DNA from: Polytrichum commune
Lineage: Eukaryota; Streptophyta; Polytrichopsida; Polytrichales; Polytrichaceae
Assembly: GCA_950295325.1 (NCBI GenBank)
Contig: OX485804.1
Location: 5,084,001-5,148,000, forward strand
DNA length: 64,000 nucleotides
Direction of reading: 5' to 3'
Shown here: positions 30,824 to 43,256 of the stretch, in pieces
Layout: each line of letters opens with the position of its first letter
How positions within the stretch are numbered: position 1 is the first letter of the stretch
Program-made: the position numbers and the translations under genes
Notes under the pieces: model-generated
Seen by the model: only the letters and a program-made list of their open reading frames with translations
What the model was told of the DNA's origin: nothing
Database searches by the model: none

Positions 30824-32110
30824 CTTGTGGGAGAAATTTGGCATGAATGGTTCAAAAAGTGTCGTCAACAAATGAACCGGTCCAACAGATGCCTTCAACA
30901 CAATTGCACAAGCAGGTGGATCTTCCTTGTACAACTTCCAGAATTTGCTGTCCTGTTCCCATGAACCATGATTGATATGACAGAAAGTTAGGATTTACAA
31001 ACATCGCCATGATGGAGCTCCTCAACATAGAATCAATCATACAAAGGTAGGACTTTCACGGCACAAATGGGTCCTGACAATTCTCCAAAACTTCTTTAGG
31101 TGCAGTGCCTGTAAATAAAGGTTGCCAAGACTGGAAGCGTTCATTGCTACTCTAAGCATGTCTTCAACTTCAATTTCTCCATAGCGTCAACATACTCAGT
31201 CACAACCTTCTCAACTTCGGATCCGAAATTGGCTGTGAGTTCATGCTCTACAGGGTTGATAGCTTCGGTAGCCACTGATATATACCCACCTTCCCCTGTC
31301 AAAAAATCCCACAAAACCTTCATCTCATAATCATTTGTATATGATCATTTCATATATAATTTACAAGCAGAAACACTAGTCTCATAACACTTTCATAAAC
31401 TAGCTAGAGAATACTTTCATAACTTTTGAATATGAGGTGGTGCAGACCTGAAGGTTTGGCCAGAAAAAACAAGGTCTGATGAACAAAGTTGCCCATATTC
31501 TTTAGCAACTCATTGTTTTGCTTGGCCTGAAGGTCTGCCCAGGTAAACAGAGTATCTGAAACCTGTAGTAAAGACATCATTAAAGGGTCCAAAAAAAAAA
31601 AAATCAAAATAATAATGAATTTATTGGAATATTTTTTAAATGATCGTTGCCATACAAATGCACAACCCATAAAGGAACATTTTGTTCACACAAGCCTTTG
31701 TGAACTTCAAGTTTGGATTAAAAAGGAATAGCAAGGAAATCCGTTTTAGACAATAATTGCTTCCACAGTTCTCAATTATGTTTATCCTTCATAACTGCAA
31801 GAACGACCACAACATTCACACACAGCATGCAGAACATATTGGAAGAACAACATAGATGTACCCAACAGCTAAAAACTATATAAGAACTTCACAGATAGAT
31901 TCAAGCAGTAGCTAGACACACTAGTTGATTAAGGATACACGAGGTTGCATTTTAGCCTTGCAAGTCTCTCAATAAGGATAAGATTAGTGTACCTTTGGCC
32001 GATTGACAAGAAGATAGTATCTCCATACTTCTACAGGAATATTTGTGGTTTTCACGTCATTACGAAAATCCCCCACACCCCTATTTTTTGAGAATTTTCT
32101 TGCACAATTC
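30824..32110 (-). pseudogene. Captured fragment of methionyl-tRNA synthetase (MetRS) with introns
   Basis: Four exon-like blocks on the minus strand read in MetRS order. About 32110-31993: KFSKNRGVGDFRNDVKTTN then IPVEVWRYYLLVNRPK, where KFSKN is a decayed KMSKS loop. 31562-31448: VSDTLFTWADLQAKQNNELL and NMGNFVHQTLFFLAKPS. 31295-about 31066: GEGGYISVATEAINPVEHEL, EKVVTEYVDAMEKLKLK, then a frame shift, MLRVAMNASSLGNLYLQ. 30952-30824: DSKFWKLYKEDPPACAIVLK, SVGPVHLLTTLFEPFMPNFS. The junctions 31993/31562 and 31448/31295 are GT-AG with matching phase. It covers the KMSKS loop through much of the anticodon-binding domain. Retained introns show DNA-level capture (transduplication). The frameshift and missing catalytic half make it non-functional as a synthetase. 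Confidence 0.85.
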
Positions 32111-33129
32111 AAGGATAGCTACATTTATGTAACATCACAAATATATGTTGTCAACAAAGTCGCACATGAAAGATCCAAACATCACTTGAAAGCAGTAGTC
32201 TTCATCAGCTGAAGGTATTAGTTTATACTTGCTTTACATTCTGAAAGTCCGTGCTCTCCACAGAGGAGTAAAATGAGTCCATGCAATAAAATACATGAAG
32301 TCATGCAAATCAGTGAACCCACACCGTAGTCCAACAGAAGCCAAGGGCAGCAGATCTGAACAATCTCCTACACGCTGAGCTCCGATAAACTGAGCAGCTG
32401 GAACTCCTAGTCATCCGACTTTCAAATTTCAAGGTACAAGGAAGAGAACATACCTGACTCATAGTTCAAGTATTATGTGACACTTATTGTTTTCATCAGG
32501 GTCCAAGGTTCTCCAGTACCCAGGAGTGTGCAGGGGAAGATCAACTGTGCAACAAGATTAAACAATGATTTAAAACAGATAGATTCATCATTCACCTACC
32601 TGAACAAAGTTGAGGCAAGGCCCAATATTATGTCTCGCATCACAAAATATAAACATCTTAGAAGCAAGACCTCTTTGCCAAGTAATAGAAAGCTCTACAT
32701 AAAAACATCCTCAAATATGACAAGTGTAATCTTCCTTCAGTGTAAGGTAGACATGTACGTCCACAATCTGCCGTCCACAGTCCCATTCCCAGATGTCCCC
32801 AGAACACTTCGAATCTTTGAGCTTTAATAGTTCGGAAATAGGAATCTCATCAACCACCTGAAATATTACATGACCACATGATTGACATTAGTAACCCACA
32901 ATGTTATCACAATTGCCACATCAAAGATGACAAACCATTGCTGTGTCTGTAGAGACGATGTGCACAAGGGGTAAGTTCGATGCATTGCATTAACAGGAAA
33001 CATCAAAATATCATGTTTGAGTTGCATTTATGCAATCAGAAATACTGGTGTCTACCGGAAAAATGCCGTCAGCGCCATTCGAGGTGTTGCAAAGCACATG
33101 ACTGCCATGTCCGAATTCCAAGGTCCTAT
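32111..33129. other. Non-coding stretch between the MetRS fragment and TNP2
   Basis: I see no supported gene. It contains the TNP2 3' flank and possibly more diverged captured sequence. One 116-codon open frame (32477-32827) has no recognisable features. Confidence 0.5.
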
Positions 33130-36100
33130 CTAATTCCTTCTTGGCAACCTCCTCCGGTTGCCTCCCCTTCCCCTTCCCCTTCCCCTTCCCCTTCCCCTTC
33201 GTCCATTGGCCCCTGCATGTTGGTGAATTTGATGTGGATCACCAGCCACTAGTGCATTCAGCCTGGCAATCTCCGCGGCTGGAACTGCCTCCCCTGCATT
33301 CACAGGGTTTGGCCTGAAATGCGCTGCGTTCATGTCCAACGGTAGTTGGAGGCCAATCAGATCCCCCGATATCCCCAATGTCTGTTCATCGTCGTTGTCC
33401 ACCACTCTCCGCGATCGCGGCTCCTTCTGGAGCACCACGCGCCACGCAGGATGCCTCCAATCCTCAATGAAGAACACCTTGCGCCATGTGCACAAATAGT
33501 CAACAAAGGTATTGTATGGATTCACACAATATATGCACATCCTCCGATGCACCATACATTGGGGCACACTTCAACAGGGAGGAGCCACATTCCCACATGA
33601 ACCCCAATCAGACTCACTACATTGTGATACCTGGCGGATTGTGGCCGGTAACACATACGGTTCTATGTCACGGGCAATCCGATCATTGAACCTGACAATC
33701 GTGAAGCCATACTGGTCTACCTTCGTGGATGACTGTGCCCCAGGAGCATTGCGAATCCATGAACCACGAAACACTACCCTCCTTTGCGCTGAGTATCGAA
33801 CAACAATAATCTCTTTCAAGACTCCTACCATACTCACACCTGCGCTTTGTCCCTCCTCTGCTCCAAATATGCTGGCGATTCCATAATCTTGTGTCACGAA
33901 CCCTCGTTCATCTCCCTCGTTGTACACCCTGTAGTGGTTCCCATAGGCCCACATTTGCTGATAACTCTCAGCATCTCGAGAAGGGAGACTCGATAGTCGG
34001 AGCAAATCGATGTCAACATTGCGTGAACCATGTGTGTTGACCAACTGCGTGGTGTATGATGGCAACCAGTCCACAAAGTCAGGCAAGTCGTTCAAGAGGT
34101 CATTAGGATAAGCACGTTGTTGTCTTCGGCTAAGCCCTCTTAATGCAGCATCCCTCCTGAATGTTGCCCTTCCTGCCTCCAGTTGCTCTTTAAGGGCCTG
34201 GTATTGTCTGGCAGATACAAAATAACTATACATTAGTGGGTGTGACAGCACCTGAACGCAAAGGCCATGGCTACATACAGACTAGGCGTGAATTTGATTA
34301 TTCATCAAGACATAATGCATATGGTTTACCTCCAAGGCTCCCTAGTTGCCTCTGAATTCCTAATAATCCAAGAATGGATTGCTCTCCGCTCCTCGTTGGT
34401 TAGTTCTCGGTTTAGGGCTTTTCCTTCTAGCAGTTCTCCACAATCACCCAACTCCTCCTCGTCATCCCAAATTCTTCGTCGTGTGAAGGGATAGAGCTTC
34501 AAGTACTCGGTGCAAAATCCGAGTGCCTCATCATACAAGTAAGCATTCGCAATGGCACCCTCGGGGTGTGCCCGGTTCCGGATATATTTTTTTAAAACAT
34601 TCAAGTGTCTCTCTACCGGATAGCACCAAGCATTGGCAATTGGGCCGCACAACTTCACCTGCCTAACAAGATGGATTGGCAAATGGACCATAATGTCAAA
34701 AAAAGAAGGAGGAAACCATACCTCCATTAAGCACATTGTTTCGGCTGCATAATGTTGTAAACGCTCTAACTCTGTCACAGCTATGACCTTTTTGCAGATC
34801 ATTGTGAACAACCTTGCAAGCCGAATAATGGCCGATCGGGGCCCCCTGTCCATAAGATGCCTCAAACAAACAGGGAGTATAAATTGGAAAAAGATGTGGA
34901 AGTCATGGGACTTCATGTTACCAATTCTATTCTGGAGTATGTGCTTCTGCATTGGCCCACAATAGCCCGTCGGTAGTGATATTCCAGCCAATTGCTCTAG
35001 AAAATTTTTTTGTTCCTCTTTGGTCAGCACGTATGGTGCAGGAGGCTTGATGTAATTTCCACCAGGCACCGGCCCTCGACGAACCCACAAATGTTGCCGT
35101 ATTCTCTCCTCCTCCATATCTCGACGCGAGGCTGCGGTGTCTTTCGCTCCAAATAGTAACTTCACTAAGCTGTCGCATATGTTGCGCTCAATGTGCATTA
35201 CATCCAAGAGGTGCCTGATTGGAAGCTTCTGCGGCTACAAGCTGCAATAGTAAGCATATGTTGCAATGTGCATAATGGTCTCGTAAGTCACTAGGTGTTT
35301 TCAACAACAAGCCACAACATGCTAGTGTCCAACATCATATATGCACATTTGGGACCACAACAACCTGCAAGCAAGTAGGCAATGCTTCATTGTCTGATAT
35401 TCATATATACATATGTCAAATTACATATATTTCATTTGCAGTTGTAGATGAATGAGCAGGCTGGCAACAACAAACTGTCCATTTTGATAGAGTCAGGGTA
35501 TTGTCTGCATTGCATTTATTCTTAATTCATTACAGACTCTGAAGTTAAACATTGCAGTGTGTCCAGCAAGGACCAGGAATATTCACAACATCCCGGTGAT
35601 CATATCATCTTCCTGGCCATGTAAGGTAGACATGAATTGACAACCAGAGATATTCAACCATGTCATTCCTTTCAATGAAAATTAGGAGAATAAATAGCAA
35701 CAGGTTTCGCAATACTAACCCTCCAGTATGGTAACTGGTATAGCGCTGATACTCTCTTTACACCGTGCTCCTTGGCAGGAAATTCGTCGTCCTTCTCTGT
35801 GCCCCCTCCGTCAATGTAGGCCTCTGATTGACGGCCATACCGAATTGTTTGGTTTCCTGTTAGTGGTTCGGCCGCCGTTTCATGGTTTGCTTCACCGTCA
35901 AATGCTGCAGCTGCGCCCCGAAAATAATGGTCTCCTTGCAGATATCTTCTATGGCAGTTGCAGTACACATTTTTCCTCAGTATTTTGGACCTGCGAGATA
36001 CTGTGTGGGGTCCGCATACAGGACAACCTTTGAACCCTTTTGTAGTTAGTCCAGAAATCAATCCATAGGCCGGAAAATCGTGCAATGTCCACATCAAAAC

Positions 36101-37871
36101 GGCCCTCAGGTTGAAGTGGGACACTCCCAAATTAGCTCTAGCATCCCATGTAAGAACCCCCCTACGACTCCACAGTTGTTGCAACTCATCTACCAGAGGT
36201 TGTACGAAGACATCAATATTTGAACCTGTTAGACTTAATTTAGTTGGAATCAGAAGACATAACATTACAAAGTATTTTTTGGTTACCAACCACGGAGGCA
36301 AGTTGTAGTTGAACACAATGACTGGAGTTAAGCTTTGGGTTGAGCGTTTCTCAGAATATGGGTTCATGCCGTCCAGGGCAAGTCCTAGATGGATATCCCG
36401 CGGATCTCGACCGAACATATCATTGCCCGCTTCAGGTTCCAGTTCTGTGTTCACAAAATTCCACTGTGGAGAATCAGCAGTGTGTCTCATCTTTCCATCA
36501 ACCGACTTGTTAAAATAGTGCCATACATTTAACTTTGACAACTTCTTAGAGCTAAACATCCTTTGCAGCTGAGGGATAAGGGGAAAATGACGCAATATCA
36601 AAGTCGGTACCCTTGACCTCCCGCACATTCTGTACCTATCATGCTCACACACTGGACATTTCTCAACATCCTCTAAATCACCATTAAATAAACAACACCC
36701 ATTAGGACAAGCATGTATCATGTTATATGCCAACCCAAGTCTCCGCAGAATTTTGCTCGCCTCATACTCCGTTTTCGGAAGACAATTTCCCGCGGGCAGA
36801 ATACTCATACTCAGGAGCATAAGTAGCTCATTCGTAAATGTGTTGGACACACCGTGTGTCTTACAACAATTCACTATGAGCAAGGTTGCGCATAGCATGG
36901 ACAAGGTGCTGCCCTCATACAAGGGCAGTGTTGCGGCAATATCAAATTCGGGATTCGAACCCATTCGGTCCTCGGGAATTTGACCCAGCAGCTCTTCCAG
37001 GTCCTCCTCATCACTCTGTTCGTCGTCCGATGCATCCCCTGGCTCCCTCCTGGAGGAATCACTAGAGTTCTCCTCCGCGTCCCCATCTTCGGCCCCTAAA
37101 TTGGCCGAACCCTCCTCTCCGCTGGAGCCTCCATCGACATTGCTTGTTCCATGTTGACGTGGGCATTGGCTGTGATCGTTACTGCAATTGGACTGCAGGG
37201 ACCTTGTTTGAAACTCAGCAATGTATTCACCTTCTGACCGCACATTAATGTTGCTCACAATATCCGCATCTCCGAGTCCATCCTGCCGGTGCTGCATTGG
37301 GGACCCCTCTGCAACGGCAGCTTCGGGGCAGGCGGCCACAGCCGCACGCATGTGTATGTTGTCCGCAAACGTGAAAGCATTCCTCACCATCATCCCAATT
37401 CCAACGCCGTCGTCGAGAGCTATCTCAGCTATTGGCTCATTCAGGCCGAGAAATGCTCGAGCGTGTGAGCCAATGTGCTGATCCCACTCCTCGTCAGATG
37501 AGTCATAGTCGTCACCCTAAATGTCAACATACACCAATATTAAAACACACATCGACAACAAAATGGTCACGTCAATAATAAAGTTTAAGTATTTCATGAC
37601 CACTCCCTCAACTATGGTCGATGTGCGTAATTACCTGTGTACTACCTCTCAAGGCACCATGTCGGCCCCGATGCCTGAGGTGCCTTGCAACTGTGCTGGT
37701 CTTGTAGGGTCGTCTCCGCCCCCCACAAAGATTGCAAGGGCACCTGTACCTAGACAATGCATTCCTGTCAGCACGATCCTCGTCTCGCTGCTGCAACTTC
37801 AAATCCCTTGCCTTGATGCGGAGTGGATGGTCTAGTGGAAGCCGAGCTACTGGTTCACCCTCCATGCTCAT
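33130..37871 (-). CDS. TNP2: TNP2-like CACTA transposase, five exons, apparently intact
   Basis: Proposed exons in order of transcription: 37871-37635, 37516-35720, 35234-34330, 34270-33631 and 33477-33130. Phases agree (0, 0, 2, 0), giving about 1,308 residues without a stop. Exon 1 has the N-terminal transposase-associated zinc finger (C44, C46, C49, H64, H71). Exon 2 holds an acidic linker, HACPNGCCLF with CPVCEHDRY, then the DDE-type core with LALDGMNPY (first Asp about 461), SNIDVFVQPLVDELQQLW and GLTTKGFKGCPVCGPHT. Exon 3 carries DVMHIERNICDSL and the DUF4218 block. Exon 4 carries the DUF4216 block (YGNHYRVYNEGDERGFVTQD, VGVLKEIIVVRYS). Exon 5 has FFIEDW, WRVVL and an Arg-Gly tail. TNP2 cuts and joins the element ends. 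The splice at 33477 uses AAG and is the weakest. Confidence 0.85.
33164..33200. repeat. CCCCTT hexanucleotide microsatellite in TNP2 exon 5
   Basis: About six CCCCTT units on the plus strand, read from the minus strand as alternating Gly-Arg codons at the transposase C-terminus. Confidence 0.9.
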
Positions 37872-40800
37872 GCCTCAATCTGCATCATGTTTTAGCACCA
37901 TGTTATTCTTTAATGAACCCAGTCTTGCATAACAGAAGAACGTCCCAGCTACGGCAGGCGACACATAACTTTGGGCAGTCCAACATTCATAGTCTTGTAG
38001 ACTTATTGCACCATTACAATATGAGATCAATGTGAAGCAACTCACCTCGCACCTTGGCTAATTTGCTATCAACCACCTTAAAAGGGTGCAAATCATTCAC
38101 TGAAGGGGACACCGATATTGCTAGTCATACACACGGTTTTCATCCACATCAACTCACGCCGGGGCACCAAGTAAAAATGGCGCTAAACCACTCCAGCATC
38201 CACACTACTGTCTTGTTAGCTGTGTCGTTGACCATATACACAAGTTATTCACTCAGGCAATGGACCTTAGATATACTGCCAGCAACAGACACTCCGAAGA
38301 ATCATTAGGGCAAGTAGTGTTGTCAATGTCTGCCTGCAACAGGGGTTTCATGTAAGCATCCATACTTACATGGTCCTCGCAGATCTTCTGGTACACGCAA
38401 TCTTACCTCAACGGTTCCCCTGAGGACTCGATCGTCAGCCGGTGAAGCCCGGTTCCCTGCATCCTCCGCAGATAAAGACCCCATGCCTTCTACATACTGC
38501 TACTTGACACAAATACGAATCAGTACCTCCCATGAAAGTGAGGTGATCTTCACAGAATATGGGGACATTGCTTGACATAATTCAGGAGGTAAGATGGAAA
38601 GCCCATCAAAGTCCTATTCATGTTGTTGCGCGCATTACGAAGGCACTTTATATGATCATGGTGCTCAATCAGTGGCTGCCATTCTCGACACAACCTGTTC
38701 TCCCATACCCAACATCATCACCAGACTGGGTGAACCCTCTAACTTTTCGTACATTTCTCAGCTGAGTTGAGAATGACACACATTCTGACACACATCATAC
38801 GCTCTTACACAGTGAACTAAGAATACGTTGTATGTTTAAACCATTAGACTTCTAACAATCCTCCAGGTTGAAGATGGTGTAGCCATTCTGGCAGGCAACT
38901 CAACCGCAAACATCTACATCCTTGCAGCATGACAACCATGATAACTATATATTACTGAATCTGCCCATCTGTAACTGATGTTACACTCCGACTCTGCATT
39001 GCCGAAACAAGTCTGGCTACAGATCGAACTGCATAGGCAGTGTGTGGCATAACGGAACACGCAGGCACGACAATGTTGAAGAGGACCCAGTGGGTCAATC
39101 CATAGTGCTGAACCAAGCCATTGTTGCGTGGTCAACATTGGTGGAGGCAGGTTTCATATATTTTGGGTGAAAACATTAAGAATCGTATCGGCAAAGCACA
39201 CTAGCCAAAAATGGGGCTTGGAAACTTACCTTTCGGATCGCAGACTCCGCTGTCAGATTGCATCTGACAACAGAATGCCCTTGTAATTACGTTCTGCTGC
39301 GACGGCGATCTCCTCCAATAGGTGTGACACTCCAAGTGCATACCCACACACAACTGGGTCAGTCGTCACGATAAAAACATACTGAAGAATGCTGACCAAG
39401 CTAAGGATGCAAGATGCCAATAATGACATAATGACATAATTGCTACACAGTTTGCCCGGAAATCCAGTTATAGAAGTTAAGAAAATGTCACAAAATAGAT
39501 AACAACGCCAAACATTCAAGCTACTCTGAGACAAGGGAGGACAGCAGCCACGCGTCCCTCGTCCGCCTCTGAGAGCGTGTGCAATTCAAGTCCCAATCAC
39601 GGAGACGTTCATTCTGCAATGAGGCACAAGATCAGTCATAGTACTGCAAGTTTTATGATCGGCACACGGCGATGACTTGATCTACTCGACACAATAACTA
39701 CGACATGGCATGAACAAGGCTGATCCACGCCGTCATACAATCACCCACACACAGAAACATTGGGGCGGATCCACCACAAATCGCAGAGTGAATGGATCTA
39801 AACAACACATCACGGCTACACAGAACCTGACATGTAGAACGCCAAGCTAGTCAGCAATGGCGCAAATTTCCTCGGGTGAAAGTGCGACGATGCCGTCATG
39901 TAGACGGACAATAGAGCTTTGTAACACAGCTCTGGACCCGGGAGCCCAAACCGTCGCAGATATGCACACACAAGGTGAAGGACACATGAACTCTTCACAA
40001 AAGAAAGAGATAACCTCGGCAAGTTGCAACGTCGCAGACCCCGCAAAAGGCAGTCCTCGCCAAGATAGCCTCGGTTGTATCATTCACGCTTTGCGGCATG
40101 ACACAAAGGAACCTCACACAATGCGATCTACAATGGCGCAACGCGTCGTGAACGCCGATGCGTTACGCGGGGTATGTGTCCTCCCCTAAACCAGCAGAAT
40201 GCAACACACATCCAGCACCAAGATCGCTGAGTTGCCGTCTACTGCAATACGAGCTTGCCGAAACCTCCAAAAACCATGACAAAGCTGCGTACATGCAAGA
40301 GCAGATGGGTAGAACGAACGGGGATGACAAGAATGGCGGAGTTCAAGCAGGGTGGAGCCTACCTGTGTAGAGCCCGCCGCCGAAAATACACAACCAGACT
40401 GCCCGATTAATTTTGGCCGTTGATGGCTCCCTGCCCGAGGCAATGTGCTGCCCGAGGCAATCTTGACCGTCCATCAGGGGGCGACGATGTGGATGGGAAA
40501 AGTTATTCACACGTGTTGAGGATGACGTGTCTCCCACCACGTCATCGGTGGGGGCTGGAGTTAACCCCATGATTGCCATGGCCATGCTGCCAGGCCGCTG
40601 TGCGTACGTGGGGATTTGATCCAGCCCCCGGGTGATGATGGTTGAAGATCTTCGACACGATTCCCCTTCGCTCGAGGCTGGCAGTTGGCCCACCCTCATC
40701 AGGCACACTTTGTTGCAGACTCTTCCCATTTCGACTTTCCCCCGGAACGGATCTCTTTCGCTTCAATTTCCCGCTGCTTGGCAATTGAATTTCCCTCGAG

Positions 40801-43256
40801 GTCCCTCTGAGTCGGTTTGGTTCTGCCTCGACTTGCATACATCCTGTCAATCACCTGCATTCGTTAGGAGTCTCTGTTAGGTGCATCGTCTCCTCGTCTC
40901 CGCGAATCTTTCTTTTCTCTCAGACTCACTACATCGTCTCCTCCTCGCCTTTCTCACATGAGCAGACTCTATCCTCAACATCAGCGTGCATTGCCTCTCG
41001 GTCTTTGTGTGCCTCCGCCTTGCTACCCTACACTGTACAAGGAGTGGAGTGTTGCAGTGATCCATGGTCACTTTCGCACTTGCCTCCCGTTGGCCAATCC
41101 AATCACCTATCTGTGCGCAGCCTGTGGTTTCCATCTCATGCTGGCATAGGTGTGCAACATGTGCAGTTTTCATACACGCAAGTTTCCCTTCGTTCTTTGT
41201 CGCTCTGACCTGCCTATAGCATGCCGGATGCGGACCCTAAAGCATCGCCATGTTTTTTGCGCCAGGGGTCTTAGTCAAGCAACCTTCTTTTGGTGTTGAA
41301 CCCTTCGCACGCCCCGTCGCCTTTGTCTGGGGGCTCGACTATCACTTGTGCGTCAGAGTGCACCAGTTTGTCTGCCTGTGCCACACAACCCCACACTGTG
41401 CACCCTGATGTGTTTGACCTGTGTTGGGTCGGTGTGCAAACCCAACATGTTGATGCTGCCAAGATCCCCCGCCAATGTTGTTGTTTTGAGCTACCTTTAA
41501 CACGCAGGATGTGGCTGTGCCATTTTCCGTCATCAGTTTTTTCAATTTTGGTCTGCTTTCAGTTTGTTGGTGATTGTTTAGGCAACATTTGATACATATG
41601 TCCATGTTAAAACTAAACCCTGCTCAAGTTGCCTCCTGTGAGTACGGTCTTGTTGTATCCGGTATGTGGCTATTTTGTGAAGACTCTTAGTCAGATCTGT
41701 TTTGAGTGGTGTATTGGCCCAGCATGTTTGCCTATTTCCCCTAGAATCAAATGTGTGGACTATGGTGATGGGCTATTACACCACGGAGAGATCATCTGTT
41801 ACAGTTTTCCTGTCATCGTTCACTTCAAAATGACCATATCGTCATATTTTTCAGTCTTGGTCTGCGGCAAGTTTGTTGGTGAGTGTTTAGGCAGCATTTG
41901 ATACATATGTCCATATTAATCTTCCTTGCTCAAGTTGCCTCCTGTGAGTATTCTCTTGTTGTTTCCGGTATGTGGGCATTGTTTGATCACTCCCAGACAG
42001 ATATGTTTTGAGTGGTGTATGGCAAAGTGTGTTACGACTATTTCCTCTATCCTCAAATGTATGTCATATGGGGATTGGCTATTACATCACGCAGAGTTCC
42101 CTCTGTAACAGTTTTCCTGTCATCGTGCATTTTGAAATGACCATATCAATGGTCCCCTCCTGGATGAGGGAACCACTGCGCAATTGTGCCGTCGACTCGC
42201 TGTAGTGTCGAAGTGGTCGTATTCGGGTGAGATGGCAATGGAAAAGTAGTCCGGTGCTAACTATTTTTTGGCATGCTTGTGACCACAATTATTTCTTAAT
42301 CCGGGGTGACATTGTTTAGATGCGTGGTTGAGAGATAAACTTATGTGCTGGTATTCTCTATTAAAGACACTATGCTTAGAACAGTATTTTGCCTTTGGCA
42401 CCACTGCAGCGTCTTGAACGTGCACACAGGAATGTTGAAAACAAACCAGAAGAGGCTGTAAGTAATCCGATTTATGTAGCGATACTTTGCTCACCAATAG
42501 TTAGCAATGTCGATGTGGATCCCGTATGGCCATGTCCTGTGACATGTAGTTGTATGCTCCTTGGAACTACACACTCCCTGGGATTTGTCTTCCTTCCAAT
42601 TCGTGGTCATTGCTTATGCCGTGTTCAAGTTGGACAACGGCAATAGTGTATTGTGTTTGATGCCGGTTTAAGGGTACACGCTGTGTCGTATATTTCTCCA
42701 TGCTTGAGTATTCCGTGTTGCTGGATGTTAGATTCTTCTCTTTTGATTCTCTATGTGACACCCTTTTTAGGACTCTTCACAAAATTTCTCAACTTTTTCT
42801 AGCTTGCAGGCGGTGTACTTTTGCAGATCAGAGATCACTCTCCCATTGGTTCATGATTATGGAGTAGCAGGCCTCTTACATACACATTTCACATCAGCTT
42901 ATCCAAGATCAGCAGGTTCTTTTCACTTTTCCATCATAAACCCATTTCCAGCCTCCATTCAACCTTGATCCGTATATTGATGGTCTGTAGTGTGTAGTGG
43001 TCTCAAATCAACCTCCATTTTTTATTAGGTTTCTCTATGGCAGAATTCAGTGATCGAGGCCATGCCAGTTGCAATGCAAGATATGGCCAGGTATTGATGA
43101 AGTTGGTTGCAATGCCTCCGTGATAGTGCACAGATTCCACTCTGTAACTTTGGGCAGACACAATCTACGACCACAATTACGTGATCGCCCAACACTCAGA
43201 AGTCCTTCGCATAGTAGGGCCCCGATATTTTTCCCAGTTCTATATTGGACAATTAT
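37872..43256. other. Long spacer between divergent TNP2 and TNPA-like genes
   Basis: TNP2 starts leftward at 37871 and the TNPA-like gene rightward at 43257, so this 5.4 kb should hold both promoters. It has no convincing open frame. A GC-richer part lies near 40380-41230. Around 40509-40546 are CACACGTGTTG (G-box core) and the inverted pair GATGACGTG/CACGTCATC. The segment from 38147 recurs at 46405. Confidence 0.6.
40521..40546. promoter_or_regulatory. Inverted TGACGTG pair, possible bZIP-type site
   Basis: GATGACGTG (40521-40529) and CACGTCATC (40538-40546) are exact inverted repeats with ACGT cores. A CACGTG core lies at 40510-40515. Such cores are the usual bZIP targets in plants. The artefactual copy is at 48779-48804. 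Function is inference. Confidence 0.4.

Noticed and set aside
39253-41605. Several 60-130 codon frames in the CACTA spacer
   Set aside because: Overlapping frames on both strands, no domains, and composition typical of chance frames in GC-richer non-coding DNA.
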